DNA of 64,000 nt from Naumannella cuiyingiana (GTDB lineage: Bacteria; Actinomycetota; Actinomycetes; Propionibacteriales; Propionibacteriaceae), in assembly GCF_013408305.1 (NCBI RefSeq), contig NZ_JACBZS010000001.1, forward strand, positions 2,852,001 to 2,916,000. The letters are read 5' to 3'. The position numbers and the translations under genes are program-made. Shown one piece after another: positions 10,664 through 19,399 of this stretch. The notes beneath the pieces were generated by a model, which saw nothing but the letters and a program-made list of their open reading frames with translations, was not told the origin of the DNA and searched no databases. Position 1 is the first letter of the stretch. Each line of letters begins with the position of its first letter.

Positions 10664-11929
10664 GTGGCGATCGATCACTTCCCCGATCAAGATCAACGCG
10701 ATCCCCGGACGGCCGACGGCAGGCGCGGCGACCTGCGCTCCCAGCTCGGCGTACTGCTGCAACACCCGCAGGCCAGCCTGCACCTGGTGCTCGCCTCCTC
10801 GGCGCTGCTGATCGGCCTCGGCGTGATGATGGTGCTGTCCGCCTCCAGCGTCTATGCCGCCAACCGGTACGACGATGCGTTCTATTTCCTCAAGCGTCAG
10901 GCGTTCTTCCTGGTCGTCGGCCTGCTCGCGGCCTTCGTGCTGGCCCGGCTGCCGATCGCGAAGCTGCGGATCGTCGGCTGGATCGGGATGGGCCTGGCGT
11001 TCTTGTTGCTGATCCTCACCTACACCCCGTTGGGGGTGACGGTGAACGGCAACCGGAACTGGCTCAGCCTCGGCATCGACCTGTTCCGGATCCAGCCCTC
11101 GGAGTTCGCCAAGCTGGCGCTGATCGTCTGGGGCGCGGACGTGTTCTGCCGCAAGCGTCGGCTGCTGGACCAGCCACGACACCTGCTGGTGCCCTTCCTG
11201 CCGGCGGCGCTGCTGCTGCTGGGGCTCGTCGTCTTCCAGGGCGACCTCGGCACCGCGATGATCATGATCGCGATCATCGCCGTGATGTTGTGGGGGGTCG
11301 GTACGCCGATGCGCCTGATGCTCGCGATGGCCGCCGCGGCGGTGGCCGCCGTGATCCCGATGACGCTGTTGTCGGCGGACCGGATGCGGCGGTTCAGCGC
11401 CTTCTTCAATCCCGCCGAGGGTCTCGACGGGGCCAACATGCAGTCGACGATGGCGCTGTATGCCATCGCCTCCGGCAGTTGGTGGGGCACCGGGATCGGC
11501 GGCAGCCGGCAGAAGTGGGGGAGCCTGCCCGAGGCCCACAACGACTTCATCTTCGCCGTCATCGCCGAGGAGCTGGGGCTGCTCGGGGGGCTGGTGGTGC
11601 TGGCCCTGTTCGCCGTGCTCACCTACGCCGGGCTGCGGATCGCGATCCGCAGCGACATCGATTTCTGCCGGTACGCCGCCACCGGGGTCACCGCCTGGTT
11701 CAGCGTGCAGGCGCTGATCAACCTCGGCGTCGTGCTGCGGCTGCTCCCGGTCCTCGGCGTGCCCTTGCCGATGGTGTCCTACGGTGGGTCTGCACTGCTG
11801 GCCAATCTGTGCGCACTCGGCGTACTGGTGGCCTGCGCCCGCAACGAGCCCGGCGCCCGAGCGCTCCGGGAGGCGCGCCGCGGCCCGCGGCGGCCCCGGG
11901 TGACGACATTGGTGGGCGGCCGGCGCTGA
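10664..11929 (+). CDS. ftsW: SEDS glycosyltransferase FtsW
   Basis: A 421-residue SEDS-family membrane protein that polymerises lipid II at the septum together with the class B PBP FtsI. Membrane helices begin about residue 43 (LASSALLIGLGVMMVLSASS). Conserved segments include GNRNWL, FRIQPSEFAKLALI, FQGDLGTAMI, PEAHNDFIFAVIAEELG and a final PMVSYGGSALL. The charged C-terminus is Arg-rich. The GTG start has AAGGAG upstream, overlapping the end of murD. Confidence 0.95.
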   Translation: MAIDHFPDQDQRDPRTADGRRGDLRSQLGVLLQHPQASLHLVLASSALLIGLGVMMVLSASSVYAANRYDDAFYFLKRQAFFLVVGLLAAFVLARLPIAKLRIVGWIGMGLAFLLLILTYTPLGVTVNGNRNWLSLGIDLFRIQPSEFAKLALIVWGADVFCRKRRLLDQPRHLLVPFLPAALLLLGLVVFQGDLGTAMIMIAIIAVMLWGVGTPMRLMLAMAAAAVAAVIPMTLLSADRMRRFSAFFNPAEGLDGANMQSTMALYAIASGSWWGTGIGGSRQKWGSLPEAHNDFIFAVIAEELGLLGGLVVLALFAVLTYAGLRIAIRSDIDFCRYAATGVTAWFSVQALINLGVVLRLLPVLGVPLPMVSYGGSALLANLCALGVLVACARNEPGARALREARRGPRRPRVTTLVGGRR

Positions 11930-11958
11930 GCCGGCGCCGGAGAGGAGACAGGGCCGAG

Positions 11959-13080
11959 ATGGCGAGCAACCCCACCCCACGGTCGGGCAGGTCCCACATC
12001 GTGCTGGCCGGCGGCGGCACGGCCGGTCACACGTCGCCGCTGATCGCGACCGCCGAGCAGTTGCGCGAACACCCCGACGTGGCGGTGACGGCGCTCGGCA
12101 CGACGCGCGGGCTGGAGGTCCGGGTGGTGCCCGATGCCGGGATCGACCTGGAGCTGATCGACGCCGGCCCGCTGCCGCGCTCGGTGGGCGCCGACCTGTT
12201 CCGGCTGCCGCTGGACCTGCTCGGCTGGGTGCGCGGGGCGAAGCAGACGCTGCGCCGGCTCGGCGCCGACGCGGTGGTCGGTTTCGGCGGCTATGTCTCG
12301 ACGCCGGTCTATCTGGCCGCCCGGCAGCTTCGGCTGCCGATCCTGGTGCACGAGCAGAATGCGGTGCCGGGCATCGCCAACAAGATCGGGGCCCGCTTCG
12401 CCGAGGCCACCCTCACCACCTTCCCCGACACCCCGCTGCCGGGCGCCGAGACGATCGGGCTCCCGCTGCGGCGCGAGATTGCGGACCTGGACCGGGCAGC
12501 CGCGCGGCCGGCGGCCCGCGCCCACTTCGGGCTGCGCGACGATCTGCCGGTGCTGCTGGTCAGCGGCGGATCGCAGGGCGCGGCGAGCATCAACACCGCG
12601 GTGCTCGGTGCCCGCGACGCGCTGCTCGCCGCCGGCGTCCAGGTGCTGCACGTGCTCGGCCCCGACAAGCTCACCGAGGAGCATCTCCAGGTGACCGATC
12701 CCGACACCGGCGCGGGCTATCACCCGGTCGGCTATGTCGACCGGATGCAGGATGCCTATGCCGCCGCGGATCTGATGATCGGTCGATCCGGCGCCGGGAC
12801 CGTCGTCGAGACGGGTGTGGTCGGGCTGCCGACCGTCCTGGTGCCGTTCCCGCACGGAAACGGCGAGCAGGTACGCAATGCCGAGGAACTGGTTCGCGCG
12901 GGCGGTGCCCGCCTGGTCGCCGACTCCGCCTTCACCAGCACCTGGATCCAGGCGGAGGTGATCGACATGGTCACCGATCCGGCGGTGCTCGATCACATGT
13001 CTGCTGCCGCGCGATCGGGTACGCCGGGAGACGCGGCGCGGGTGCTCGCCCAGCGCGCTCTCGCGGCGGCTCGCCGATGA
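11959..13080 (+). CDS. murG: UDP-GlcNAc--lipid I GlcNAc transferase MurG
   Basis: A 373-residue GT28-fold enzyme on the inner membrane face that converts lipid I to lipid II. The N-terminal glycine-rich loop is LAGGGTAGHTSP, and the second loop is SGGSQGA. HEQNAVPG and the UDP-GlcNAc-binding region GRSGAGTVVETGVVGLPTVLVPFP are also present. Most family members have RAGA where this one has RSGA. The start is the ATG at 11959, and the longer upstream frame is a shadow of ftsW. It overlaps murC by 4 bp. Confidence 0.96.
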   Translation: MASNPTPRSGRSHIVLAGGGTAGHTSPLIATAEQLREHPDVAVTALGTTRGLEVRVVPDAGIDLELIDAGPLPRSVGADLFRLPLDLLGWVRGAKQTLRRLGADAVVGFGGYVSTPVYLAARQLRLPILVHEQNAVPGIANKIGARFAEATLTTFPDTPLPGAETIGLPLRREIADLDRAAARPAARAHFGLRDDLPVLLVSGGSQGAASINTAVLGARDALLAAGVQVLHVLGPDKLTEEHLQVTDPDTGAGYHPVGYVDRMQDAYAAADLMIGRSGAGTVVETGVVGLPTVLVPFPHGNGEQVRNAEELVRAGGARLVADSAFTSTWIQAEVIDMVTDPAVLDHMSAAARSGTPGDAARVLAQRALAAARR

Positions 13081-14399
13081 CGCTGATCGAGCCCATCGAC
13101 CTGGCGGCGCTGCCCTCTCCTGCCGACCTCGGACCGGTGCACTTCATTGCCGTCGGCGGCTCCGGGATGTCGGGCATCGCGCAGGCCTTCGCCGATCTCG
13201 GCGTACCCGTCAGCGGCAGCGACCGGACGGACTCGGCCACGCTGCGCGGGCTGCGCGGCATCCGTACCCACGTCGGCCACGACGCCGCCCAACTCGGCGA
13301 CGCCCGCACCGTCGTGGTCTCGACCGCGATCCGCGACGACAACCCCGAGCTGGTCGAGGCCCGTCGGCGCGGCCTGCGGGTGCTGCACCGGTCCGCGGCG
13401 TTGGGCGCGCTGATGCGGGGGCGGCCATCGATCGCGGTCGGCGGCACGCACGGCAAGACGACCACGTCGGCGATGATCGTCGCCGGGCTGCTCGGCGCCG
13501 GCGTCCGGCCGGGCTATGTCACCGGCGCGCCGCTCGCGGCGACCGGGGTGAGCGCCGATCTCGGCGATCCCGGCGCGCCGTTCGTCGCCGAGGCCGACGA
13601 GAGCGACGCGTCCTTCCTGCAACTGCCCCGCGACATCGCCGTCGTGACCAATGTCGAGGCCGACCATCTGGACAACTGGGGCGATCCCGCGGCTTATGTG
13701 GCGGGCTTCGATGCCTTCGCGGCGCCTGCCCGGGTGCTGATCGCCGGCGCCGACGACCCCGGCGCGGCCGCCCTCGCGGGTCGGGCCCGAGCCGCCGGGG
13801 GGCCGCGGGTGATCGGCTACGGCGACGCGCCGGGGGCCGAGTTCGCGACGGTCCGTCTGGAGCTGGCCGTCCCCGGCGCGCACAACCGGGCGAACGCCAC
13901 CGCCGCCGCCGCCGTGCTCGGCGAGCTGGGGCTGGGCGATCGGTTGGCCGGCCTGGAGGCCTTCAGCGGCACTGCCCGGCGTTTCCAGTCGGCGGGCGAG
14001 GCCGGCGGGATCCGCGTGGTCGACGACTACGCCCATCACCCGACCGAGGTTGCGGCGACGCTCGCCGCCGCCCGCGAGACCGGGCCCCGGAAGGTGATCG
14101 CGGTCTTCCAGCCGCACCTGTACAGCCGGACCCGCGACCAGGCCGCCGGGTTCGCCGAGGCGCTGGCCGGTGCCGATCACGTGTTGCTGCTGGACATCTA
14201 CCCGGCCCGCGAGGAACCGATCCCCGGCGTCACCTCGGCGCTGATCGGCGAGCGGCTGCCCGGTTCGGAACTGGTCTCGCGTGCGGCCGTCGCGGCCCGG
14301 ATCCGCGAGCTGGCCGGCCCCGGCGACCTGGTGCTCACCCTCGGCGCCGGGGACGTCACCGAACTGGCCGCGCCGATCGTCGCGGAGCTGCGTCGGTGA
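13077..14399 (+). CDS. murC: UDP-N-acetylmuramate--L-alanine ligase MurC
   Basis: A 440-residue Mur ligase that adds L-Ala to UDP-MurNAc, the first peptide step of the pathway. The N-terminal nucleotide-binding motif is HFIAVGGSGMSGIA, the ATP loop is GGTHGKTTTSAM (about residues 122-133), and the conserved VDDYAHHPTE follows in the C-terminal domain. Its stop overlaps the ftsQ GTG by 4 bp. The cluster therefore encodes murC, D, E, F, mraY and murG, lacking only murA, murB and ddl. Confidence 0.96.
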   Translation: MTLIEPIDLAALPSPADLGPVHFIAVGGSGMSGIAQAFADLGVPVSGSDRTDSATLRGLRGIRTHVGHDAAQLGDARTVVVSTAIRDDNPELVEARRRGLRVLHRSAALGALMRGRPSIAVGGTHGKTTTSAMIVAGLLGAGVRPGYVTGAPLAATGVSADLGDPGAPFVAEADESDASFLQLPRDIAVVTNVEADHLDNWGDPAAYVAGFDAFAAPARVLIAGADDPGAAALAGRARAAGGPRVIGYGDAPGAEFATVRLELAVPGAHNRANATAAAAVLGELGLGDRLAGLEAFSGTARRFQSAGEAGGIRVVDDYAHHPTEVAATLAAARETGPRKVIAVFQPHLYSRTRDQAAGFAEALAGADHVLLLDIYPAREEPIPGVTSALIGERLPGSELVSRAAVAARIRELAGPGDLVLTLGAGDVTELAAPIVAELRR

Positions 14400-15112
14400 G
14401 CACCGCGACCCGTTTCGACTCCTATCGCGACGAGCGCCGCCGCCGGCGCGCCCGCGGCCGGGCCCGGCGGGTCGTGATCATCGCCGCGGTCCTGCTGGTG
14501 GTCGGCGTACTCGGCTATGTCGTCGGCTTCTCACCGGCGCTGGTGGTACGCCAGGTCACGGTCGAGGGGACCAGTGTGCTCACCCCCGCTCAGGTGGGGG
14601 AGGCGGCCGCCATCCCGCAGGGCACCCCGCTGGTCCGGGTGTCGGAGTCCGTGATCGGCGAGCGGGTCGCCGCGCTGCCTGCCGTGCGCCGGGCGACCGT
14701 CAGCCGCGAGCTGCCGGGCACCGTGCGGATCGTCGTCACCGAACGCACCCCGGTGCTCGTCACGGCGACCGAAGAAGGGCCGCGGCTGGTCGACGCCGAC
14801 GGCGCGGCCTTCCCGCCCGGGGACAAGGTGCCGGACGATCTGCCCGTGGCGGCCGTCCAGGGCGGTGATCCGCGGTTGCTGGCGTCGGTCGCTCGCGTCG
14901 CGGGCGCGCTCACCCCGGAGTTGCGAGACCGCGGGCGCGAGTTGCGGGCGAGCAGCCGCGACGACATCACCCTGGTGGTGGACGGCCGCCCCGATGTGTT
15001 CTTCGGATCCTCCGACGACGCCGAGCTGAAGGCACAGGTGGCCACCGCGTTGCTGTCGCAGAAGGGGCGCACGATCGATGTCAGCGCTCCGGGCAATCCG
15101 GTCGTGCGATGA
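14396..15112 (+). CDS. ftsQ: Cell division protein FtsQ
   Basis: A 238-residue bitopic divisome protein. The Arg-rich cytoplasmic N-terminus (about 20 residues) precedes a membrane helix (VVIIAAVLLVVGVLGYVVGF). An extracellular POTRA domain follows (VVRQVTVEGTSVLTPAQVGE), then the FtsQ/DivIB beta domain (VRIVVTERTPVLV). FtsQ holds FtsL and FtsB at the septum. The GTG start overlaps murC, and the stop overlaps the next ATG. The protein ends soon after the POTRA-beta region with no extra domain. Confidence 0.92.
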   Translation: MSTATRFDSYRDERRRRRARGRARRVVIIAAVLLVVGVLGYVVGFSPALVVRQVTVEGTSVLTPAQVGEAAAIPQGTPLVRVSESVIGERVAALPAVRRATVSRELPGTVRIVVTERTPVLVTATEEGPRLVDADGAAFPPGDKVPDDLPVAAVQGGDPRLLASVARVAGALTPELRDRGRELRASSRDDITLVVDGRPDVFFGSSDDAELKAQVATALLSQKGRTIDVSAPGNPVVR

Positions 15113-16083
15113 CGCGGAGCCCTGGGCCGCTCCGGGCGCTGCGGGTGGTCGCCGGGGTAGCGGTGGCCGTCTGCATCGGCATGGGGATGGCGCTGCAGAC
15201 GCGGGGCAACGGTGAACTCGGACGCGTCTGGGCCGACCCGTTCGCCGCTGCGCTGTGGTCCTTCGGCACCGGCCTGGTGATCGTCGTCGCCGCCTGCCTG
15301 GCCCTGCGGCGGGGCAGGCGCGGACTGGCCAGGATTCCCGCGGCGGTCCGCTCGGGCGAGCTACCGGTCTGGGCGCTGGGCGGGGGAGTCGTCGGCGCCA
15401 GCTTCGTGTTGGCCCAGGCGGCCGTCAGCCCGCTGCTCGGCGTCGCGCTGTTCACCGTCGGCACCGTGGCCGGGCAGAGCATCGGCGGGATCCTCATCGA
15501 TCGTTGGGGCATCGGGCCCGGCGGCCCGCGGCCGGTGACGCCGACCCGGGTGCTGGGCGGCGCGGCGATGGTCGTCGCCGTGATCTGGGGGGCGTCCGCA
15601 GGGACGTCGGCCGCCGCCCCGTGGCTGGCGATGGCCGTACCGATCGCGATCGGCATCGCGATGGGCTGGCAACAGGCCGCCAACGGGCGGGTACGCCGGG
15701 CCGCCGATTCGGCGCTGGTGGCGACGGTCGGCAATTTCGGCGTCGGCACGCTGCTGCTCGGCCTGGCCTTCGCCGTGCACGCCGCGACGGCCGGGCTGCC
15801 GCGGCCGGGTGTCGCGCCCGGCTGGGCGTACCTCGGCGGGGCGATCGGCGTGGTCTACATCGCCGCCTCCTCCGTGCTGGTGCACCAGCTCGGGGTGTTG
15901 CTGCTGTCGCTCGGCGCGGTCGCCGGCCAGGTGCTCGGCTCGCTGCTGGTGGACGTCTTGCTGCCCGCGGGTGATCATGTGGTCACCTTCGCCACCATCG
16001 GCAGCGCGGTGCTCACCGTGCTCGCGGTGGCGATCACGGCCATCCCGAGCCTGTGGCCACGGGGTCGACGACCCTCGGTCTGA
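15109..16083 (+). CDS. DMT-superfamily YdcZ-type transporter (DUF606 family)
   Basis: A 324-residue, ten-helix membrane protein made of two similar five-helix halves. The Gly/Ala-rich helices, such as FTVGTVAGQSIGGILIDRWG in the first half and LSLGAVAGQVLGSLLVDVLL in the second, identify the YdcZ/DUF606 branch of drug/metabolite transporters. The substrate is unknown. It overlaps ftsQ by 4 bp and lies between ftsQ and ftsZ, which is not its usual genomic setting, so co-expression with division genes is expected. A role in envelope precursor or lipid handling is conceivable but only a guess. Confidence 0.85.
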   Translation: MTRSPGPLRALRVVAGVAVAVCIGMGMALQTRGNGELGRVWADPFAAALWSFGTGLVIVVAACLALRRGRRGLARIPAAVRSGELPVWALGGGVVGASFVLAQAAVSPLLGVALFTVGTVAGQSIGGILIDRWGIGPGGPRPVTPTRVLGGAAMVVAVIWGASAGTSAAAPWLAMAVPIAIGIAMGWQQAANGRVRRAADSALVATVGNFGVGTLLLGLAFAVHAATAGLPRPGVAPGWAYLGGAIGVVYIAASSVLVHQLGVLLLSLGAVAGQVLGSLLVDVLLPAGDHVVTFATIGSAVLTVLAVAITAIPSLWPRGRRPSV

Positions 16084-16088
16084 GGGTC
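16070..16088 (+). terminator. Weak hairpin at the end of the YdcZ-type gene
   Basis: GACCCTC and GAGGGTC form a perfect 7-bp stem with a 5-base loop that straddles the stop codon of the transporter gene. No T-run follows. It may lower read-through into ftsZ, which appears to have its own promoter just downstream. Confidence 0.4.
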
Positions 16089-16131
16089 AACTAGAGGTTG
16101 AGGCCGATCCCCGACTCTCGCGGTTGCGGTG

Positions 16132-16161
16132 TTGGACACGCCTGTCGGCGCTCTCTAGCCT
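16132..16161 (+). promoter_or_regulatory. Candidate ftsZ promoter
   Basis: TTGGAC (16132-16137) and TAGCCT (16156-16161) are separated by 18 bp, a reasonable sigma-A pair about 40 bp before the ftsZ start. A separate ftsZ promoter inside the dcw cluster is common in actinobacteria. Confidence 0.5.
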
Positions 16162-16203
16162 GTCAGGCAACCTGTCCGGCGTGTCGGCTCCTAAGGAAAT
16201 CCC

Positions 16204-17502
16204 GTGGCAAATCCCTCGCACAACTACCTGGCCGTGATCAAGGTCGTCGGTGTCGGTGGTGGCGGCGTGAATGCGGTGAACCGGATGATCGAGTCCGGCC
16301 TGCGGGGCGTGGAGTTCATCGCGATCAACACCGACGCGCAGGCGCTGCTGATGAGCGATGCCGACGTCAAGCTCGATGTCGGCCGCGACCTGACCCGAGG
16401 CCTGGGCGCCGGCGCGGACCCGGACAAGGGCCGCCAGGCCGCCGAGGACCATGCCGACGAGATCGAGGAAGTGCTGAAGGGCGCCGACATGGTCTTCGTC
16501 ACCGCCGGTGAGGGCGGCGGGACCGGCACCGGCGGCGCGCCGGTGGTGGCCCGCGTCGCGCGGGCGCTCGGCGCGCTGACCATCGGCGTGGTGACCCGGC
16601 CGTTCGGCTTCGAGGGCCGGCGGCGTCAGGTGCAGGCCGAGGAGGGCATCGCGAAGCTCCGCGAGGAGGTCGACACCCTGATCGTCATCCCCAACGACAA
16701 GCTGTTGGAGATGACCGACCACCAGGTCGCGATCCTGGATGCCTTCAAGCAGGCCGACCAGGTGTTGATGCAGGGCGTCTCCGGGATCACCGACCTGATC
16801 ACCACCCCCGGCCTGATCAACCTGGACTTCGCCGACGTGAAGTCCGTGATGTCGAATGCGGGCTCCGCGCTGATGGGCATCGGTTCTGCCCGCGGCGAGG
16901 ACCGCGCCCGCGCGGCCGCCGAGATGGCGGTCTCCTCGCCGCTGCTGGAGGCGAGCATCGACGGCGCCCACGGCGTGTTGCTGTCCATCGCGGGCGGTTC
17001 CGACATGGGCCTGTTCGAGGTTTCCTCGGCCGCCAACCTGATCCAGGCCTCCGCCCACGACGAGGCCAACATCATCTTCGGCACCGTGATCGACGACGCA
17101 CTCGGCGACGAGGTGCGCGTCACGGTGATCGCGGCCGGCTTCGAGGGCGGCGCGCCGCCGCGGCGCCAGCCGGGAGTCGAACAGCGCAGCCGCCGCCCCG
17201 AGCAGGTGACGACCGGCGGCCCGGCGGGCGGAGAGTCCGCGGCCGAGGGTGCCGGCCGGCCCGGTGTCGGACCCTCGGGGGCTGGCCCATCCGGTGCGGG
17301 CCCATCGAGTGCGGGCCCGTCGAGTGCGGGCGAATCGCGCCCGGGCCAGCCGAGTGGTGGCGTGCCGGCCGGCGGAACCTCCCCGTCCGGGGACCGCCCC
17401 GACCGGCAGCCGACCCGCCCGGGCAGCACTCCGCCCGGACCGTTGAGCGGCCGCCCCCCGGCCGGCGACGACGACCTGGACGTGCCCGACTTCCTGAAGT
17501 GA
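16204..17502 (+). CDS. ftsZ: Cell division GTPase FtsZ
   Basis: The tubulin-like GTPase that builds the Z-ring, 432 residues. The start is GTG at 16204, with AAGGAA upstream. The nucleotide-binding signature [12 protein letters not shown] lies at about residues 100-111, the N-terminal loop [14 protein letters not shown] is intact, and the T7 catalytic loop is LINLDFADV. After the globular domain (about 315 residues) comes a long Gly/Pro/Ser-rich linker with short AGPSS repeats. The C-terminal peptide [11 protein letters not shown] is the conserved docking tail, in actinobacteria the binding site of SepF. Confidence 0.98.
   Translation: MANPSHNYLAVIKVVGVGGGGVNAVNRMIESGLRGVEFIAINTDAQALLMSDADVKLDVGRDLTRGLGAGADPDKGRQAAEDHADEIEEVLKGADMVFVTAGEGGGTGTGGAPVVARVARALGALTIGVVTRPFGFEGRRRQVQAEEGIAKLREEVDTLIVIPNDKLLEMTDHQVAILDAFKQADQVLMQGVSGITDLITTPGLINLDFADVKSVMSNAGSALMGIGSARGEDRARAAAEMAVSSPLLEASIDGAHGVLLSIAGGSDMGLFEVSSAANLIQASAHDEANIIFGTVIDDALGDEVRVTVIAAGFEGGAPPRRQPGVEQRSRRPEQVTTGGPAGGESAAEGAGRPGVGPSGAGPSGAGPSSAGPSSAGESRPGQPSGGVPAGGTSPSGDRPDRQPTRPGSTPPGPLSGRPPAGDDDLDVPDFLK
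17281..17330 (+). repeat. 15-bp tandem repeat in the ftsZ linker
   Basis: Three full units and a partial one of a 15-bp sequence close to GCGGGCCCATCGAGT encode repeats of A-G-P-S-(S/G). The repeat is in frame inside the unstructured linker, so copy-number change would only alter linker length. Confidence 0.7.
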
Positions 17503-17599
17503 CCAGGCTTCTTGAAGTGACGGGCTTCCGGACCGGGCGCCCCGAGTGACCCGCGGCCCGAGATGACGCGATCCGTTCGAGCGGCCCGGACGCGCTGAC

Positions 17600-18403
17600 A
17601 TGTTCCGGTTGCATCGCCCCGCCGGGCCCGGCGGCCCGGGCTACGCCTTCACCGACCGGGTGGGCGGCAGCGGTCCCGTGGGACTCACCCTCGGCGGCGC
17701 GGCGACCCACGGTGTGGAGACGGTACGCCGAGACGGCCGCGCCGTTCTCGCCGCGATCGGGGTCGAGCGGCTCTACACCCCCTGGCAGGTACATGGCACC
17801 GACGTGCTGACCATCGACGACGCGGCGCTGTCCGGCTGGTCGGCCGATGCCTGGCTCGGCAGCGCTGTGCCCGGCCAGCCGGCGTCGCCACAGGCCGACG
17901 CGCTGGTCACCGACCGGCCCGGCGTGGCACTGCTGATCCGGACCGCGGACTGCCTGCCCGTGATCTTCGTCGACGAGACCGCCCGCGCGGTCGGTGTCGC
18001 CCATGCGGGCCGGGTCGGCCTCGCCGCCGGCGTACTGACCCGGACGGTGGAGGCGCTCGCCGCGCTGGGCGCCACCGCGCCGACCGCCGTCATCGGCCCC
18101 GCGATCTGCGGTTCGTGCTACGAGGTGCCGGGGGAGATGCGCGATGCCGTGGCCGCCGGCCTGCCGGGAGCCGCCGCCACGACCAGTTGGGGCACCCCCG
18201 CGCTGGACCTGCCCGGCGCGGCACGCCAGCAACTGCTCGGCCTGGGCTGCCGGGTCGAGCAGGTGGCGGCCTGCACCCGCGAGGACCCGCTCCTGCACTC
18301 CTATCGACGCGACGGGGCGCGGATGGGCAGTCTCGGCGCACTGGTCTGGTTGGCCCCGCGTGTCGGCGGCGCAATCCCCGCCACGGCGGCTCCCGGGCGG
18401 TAA
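17600..18403 (+). CDS. pgeF: Peptidoglycan editing factor / multicopper-type purine nucleoside phosphorylase (PgeF, YlmD)
   Basis: A 267-residue YfiH/LACC1-family protein. Family members have been shown to act on purine nucleosides, and in E. coli to edit wrongly made murein precursors. Seen here: TPWQVHG, the metal-site motif [17 protein letters not shown] and [13 protein letters not shown] with its conserved cysteines. The usual HAGWRG appears as HAGRVG, a small departure from consensus. No clear ribosome-binding site precedes the ATG at 17600, so the start is less certain. It lies between ftsZ and sepF as in many Gram-positives. Confidence 0.88.
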   Translation: MFRLHRPAGPGGPGYAFTDRVGGSGPVGLTLGGAATHGVETVRRDGRAVLAAIGVERLYTPWQVHGTDVLTIDDAALSGWSADAWLGSAVPGQPASPQADALVTDRPGVALLIRTADCLPVIFVDETARAVGVAHAGRVGLAAGVLTRTVEALAALGATAPTAVIGPAICGSCYEVPGEMRDAVAAGLPGAAATTSWGTPALDLPGAARQQLLGLGCRVEQVAACTREDPLLHSYRRDGARMGSLGALVWLAPRVGGAIPATAAPGR

Positions 18404-18444
18404 CCTCGGCCCCGATATCCGCTGAGCAGGTGAAGGGATGGACG

Positions 18445-18975
18445 ATGGCCGATCGCATCAAGCGTGCCGCTGCCTGGCTGGGCCTCGTGGCGGACGATCG
18501 CTATGACGACGAGTACTACGACGACGAGCTCACCGAGGGCGTCGACGTTGCCGATGAGCGCGCCGCGGCGCGGGGCGATCGGCGAGAGACGGTCCGCGAG
18601 GACGCCGACGTGCGGCGCCCGGCCGCCGGTGCGGATGCGCCGGCCGGCACGGTGACCGCGCTGGGTGCGCGGCGCGAGCCCGAGCCCCGGACGGCCGACC
18701 TGTCGCGGATCATCACGGTCCACCCGCGCACCTACAACGAGGCCCGCACCATCGGCGAGCACTTCCGCGACGGCGTACCGGTCATCATGAATCTGTCGGA
18801 GATGGAAGACGCCGACGCCAAGCGCCTGGTCGACTTCGCGGCCGGACTGATCTTCGGGCTGCGCGGCGACATCGAGCGCGTGACGAGCAAGGTGTTCTTG
18901 TTGTCCCCGCGCAACATCAACGTCACCGCGGAGGACAAGGAACGCATCGCCGGCGGGTTCTTCAACCAGTCCTGA
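18445..18975 (+). CDS. sepF: Cell division protein SepF
   Basis: A 176-residue protein that anchors FtsZ to the membrane in actinobacteria. The N-terminal amphipathic membrane-targeting segment ([14 protein letters not shown]) is followed by a flexible acidic linker. The SepF core starts about residue 92 with [19 protein letters not shown] and includes [24 protein letters not shown] and the ending [18 protein letters not shown] lies 7 bases before the ATG at 18445. An in-frame GTG at 18430 is possible but would spoil the membrane-targeting N-terminus. Confidence 0.95.
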   Translation: MADRIKRAAAWLGLVADDRYDDEYYDDELTEGVDVADERAAARGDRRETVREDADVRRPAAGADAPAGTVTALGARREPEPRTADLSRIITVHPRTYNEARTIGEHFRDGVPVIMNLSEMEDADAKRLVDFAAGLIFGLRGDIERVTSKVFLLSPRNINVTAEDKERIAGGFFNQS

Positions 18976-19004
18976 CCGACCCCCGGATTATTGGCCCGAT
19001 CGGG

Positions 19005-19010
19005 CAGACT
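19005..19010 (+). promoter_or_regulatory. -10 element for a leaderless yggT transcript
   Basis: CAGACT lies six bases before the yggT ATG (19017), the spacing expected if transcription begins at the start codon. No Shine-Dalgarno sequence is present in front of yggT. Confidence 0.5.
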
Positions 19011-19016
19011 TGGCCC

Positions 19017-19328
19017 ATGACCACGCTCGGCCCCCTCTTCCTGCTCGGCACCGTGATCAATGTCGTGCTGTGGGTGTTCACCGCTCTGCTGCTCGCCCGG
19101 ATGGTGCTGTCGTGGATGCCGATCGTGGTGCAGGGCTGGAACCCGCGCGGTGCCGTGTTGGTGTTCGCGGAGGCCGTCTACACTGTCACCGATCCGCCGT
19201 TGCGGCTGTTCCGCAAGTTCCTCCCGCCGGTCCGGGTCGGCCAGGTTTCTTTCGATCTCGCTTTCCTCGGCCTGTGGTTTGCGGTAATCCTGCTCCGTGT
19301 GCTCAACGAGCAATTGCTCATGCGCTGA
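19017..19328 (+). CDS. YggT family membrane protein (YlmG)
   Basis: A 103-residue integral membrane protein with two hydrophobic helical pairs. The motif DPPLRLFRKFLPPV in the loop is typical of YggT/YlmG. The family is linked to division and membrane organisation by its constant position beside sepF and divIVA, but its molecular activity is not established. The ATG lacks a ribosome-binding site and may head a leaderless message. Confidence 0.9.
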   Translation: MTTLGPLFLLGTVINVVLWVFTALLLARMVLSWMPIVVQGWNPRGAVLVFAEAVYTVTDPPLRLFRKFLPPVRVGQVSFDLAFLGLWFAVILLRVLNEQLLMR

Positions 19329-19344
19329 CCATCGGTGCTACGCT
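19314..19344 (+). promoter_or_regulatory. Candidate divIVA promoter
   Basis: TTGCTC (19314-19319) and TACGCT (19339-19344) with a 19-bp spacer lie 56 bp upstream of the divIVA ATG, partly inside the end of yggT. The spacer is longer than ideal. Confidence 0.4.
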
Positions 19345-19399
19345 CCCAACAGTGCACATGCGCACCAAGCGTTCCAGAACGTTCCCCGTGAGGTGACTG

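Noticed and set aside
9161-11980. Long minus-strand open frame opposite murD and ftsW
   Set aside because: Antisense shadow of two essential genes with confirmed motifs; its composition (G, Q, H, R) is typical of a non-coding frame.
17600-18403. Laccase or polyphenol oxidase
   Set aside because: Older annotations use this name for the YfiH family, but the motifs and the position next to sepF fit PgeF/YlmD and known purine nucleoside activity better.
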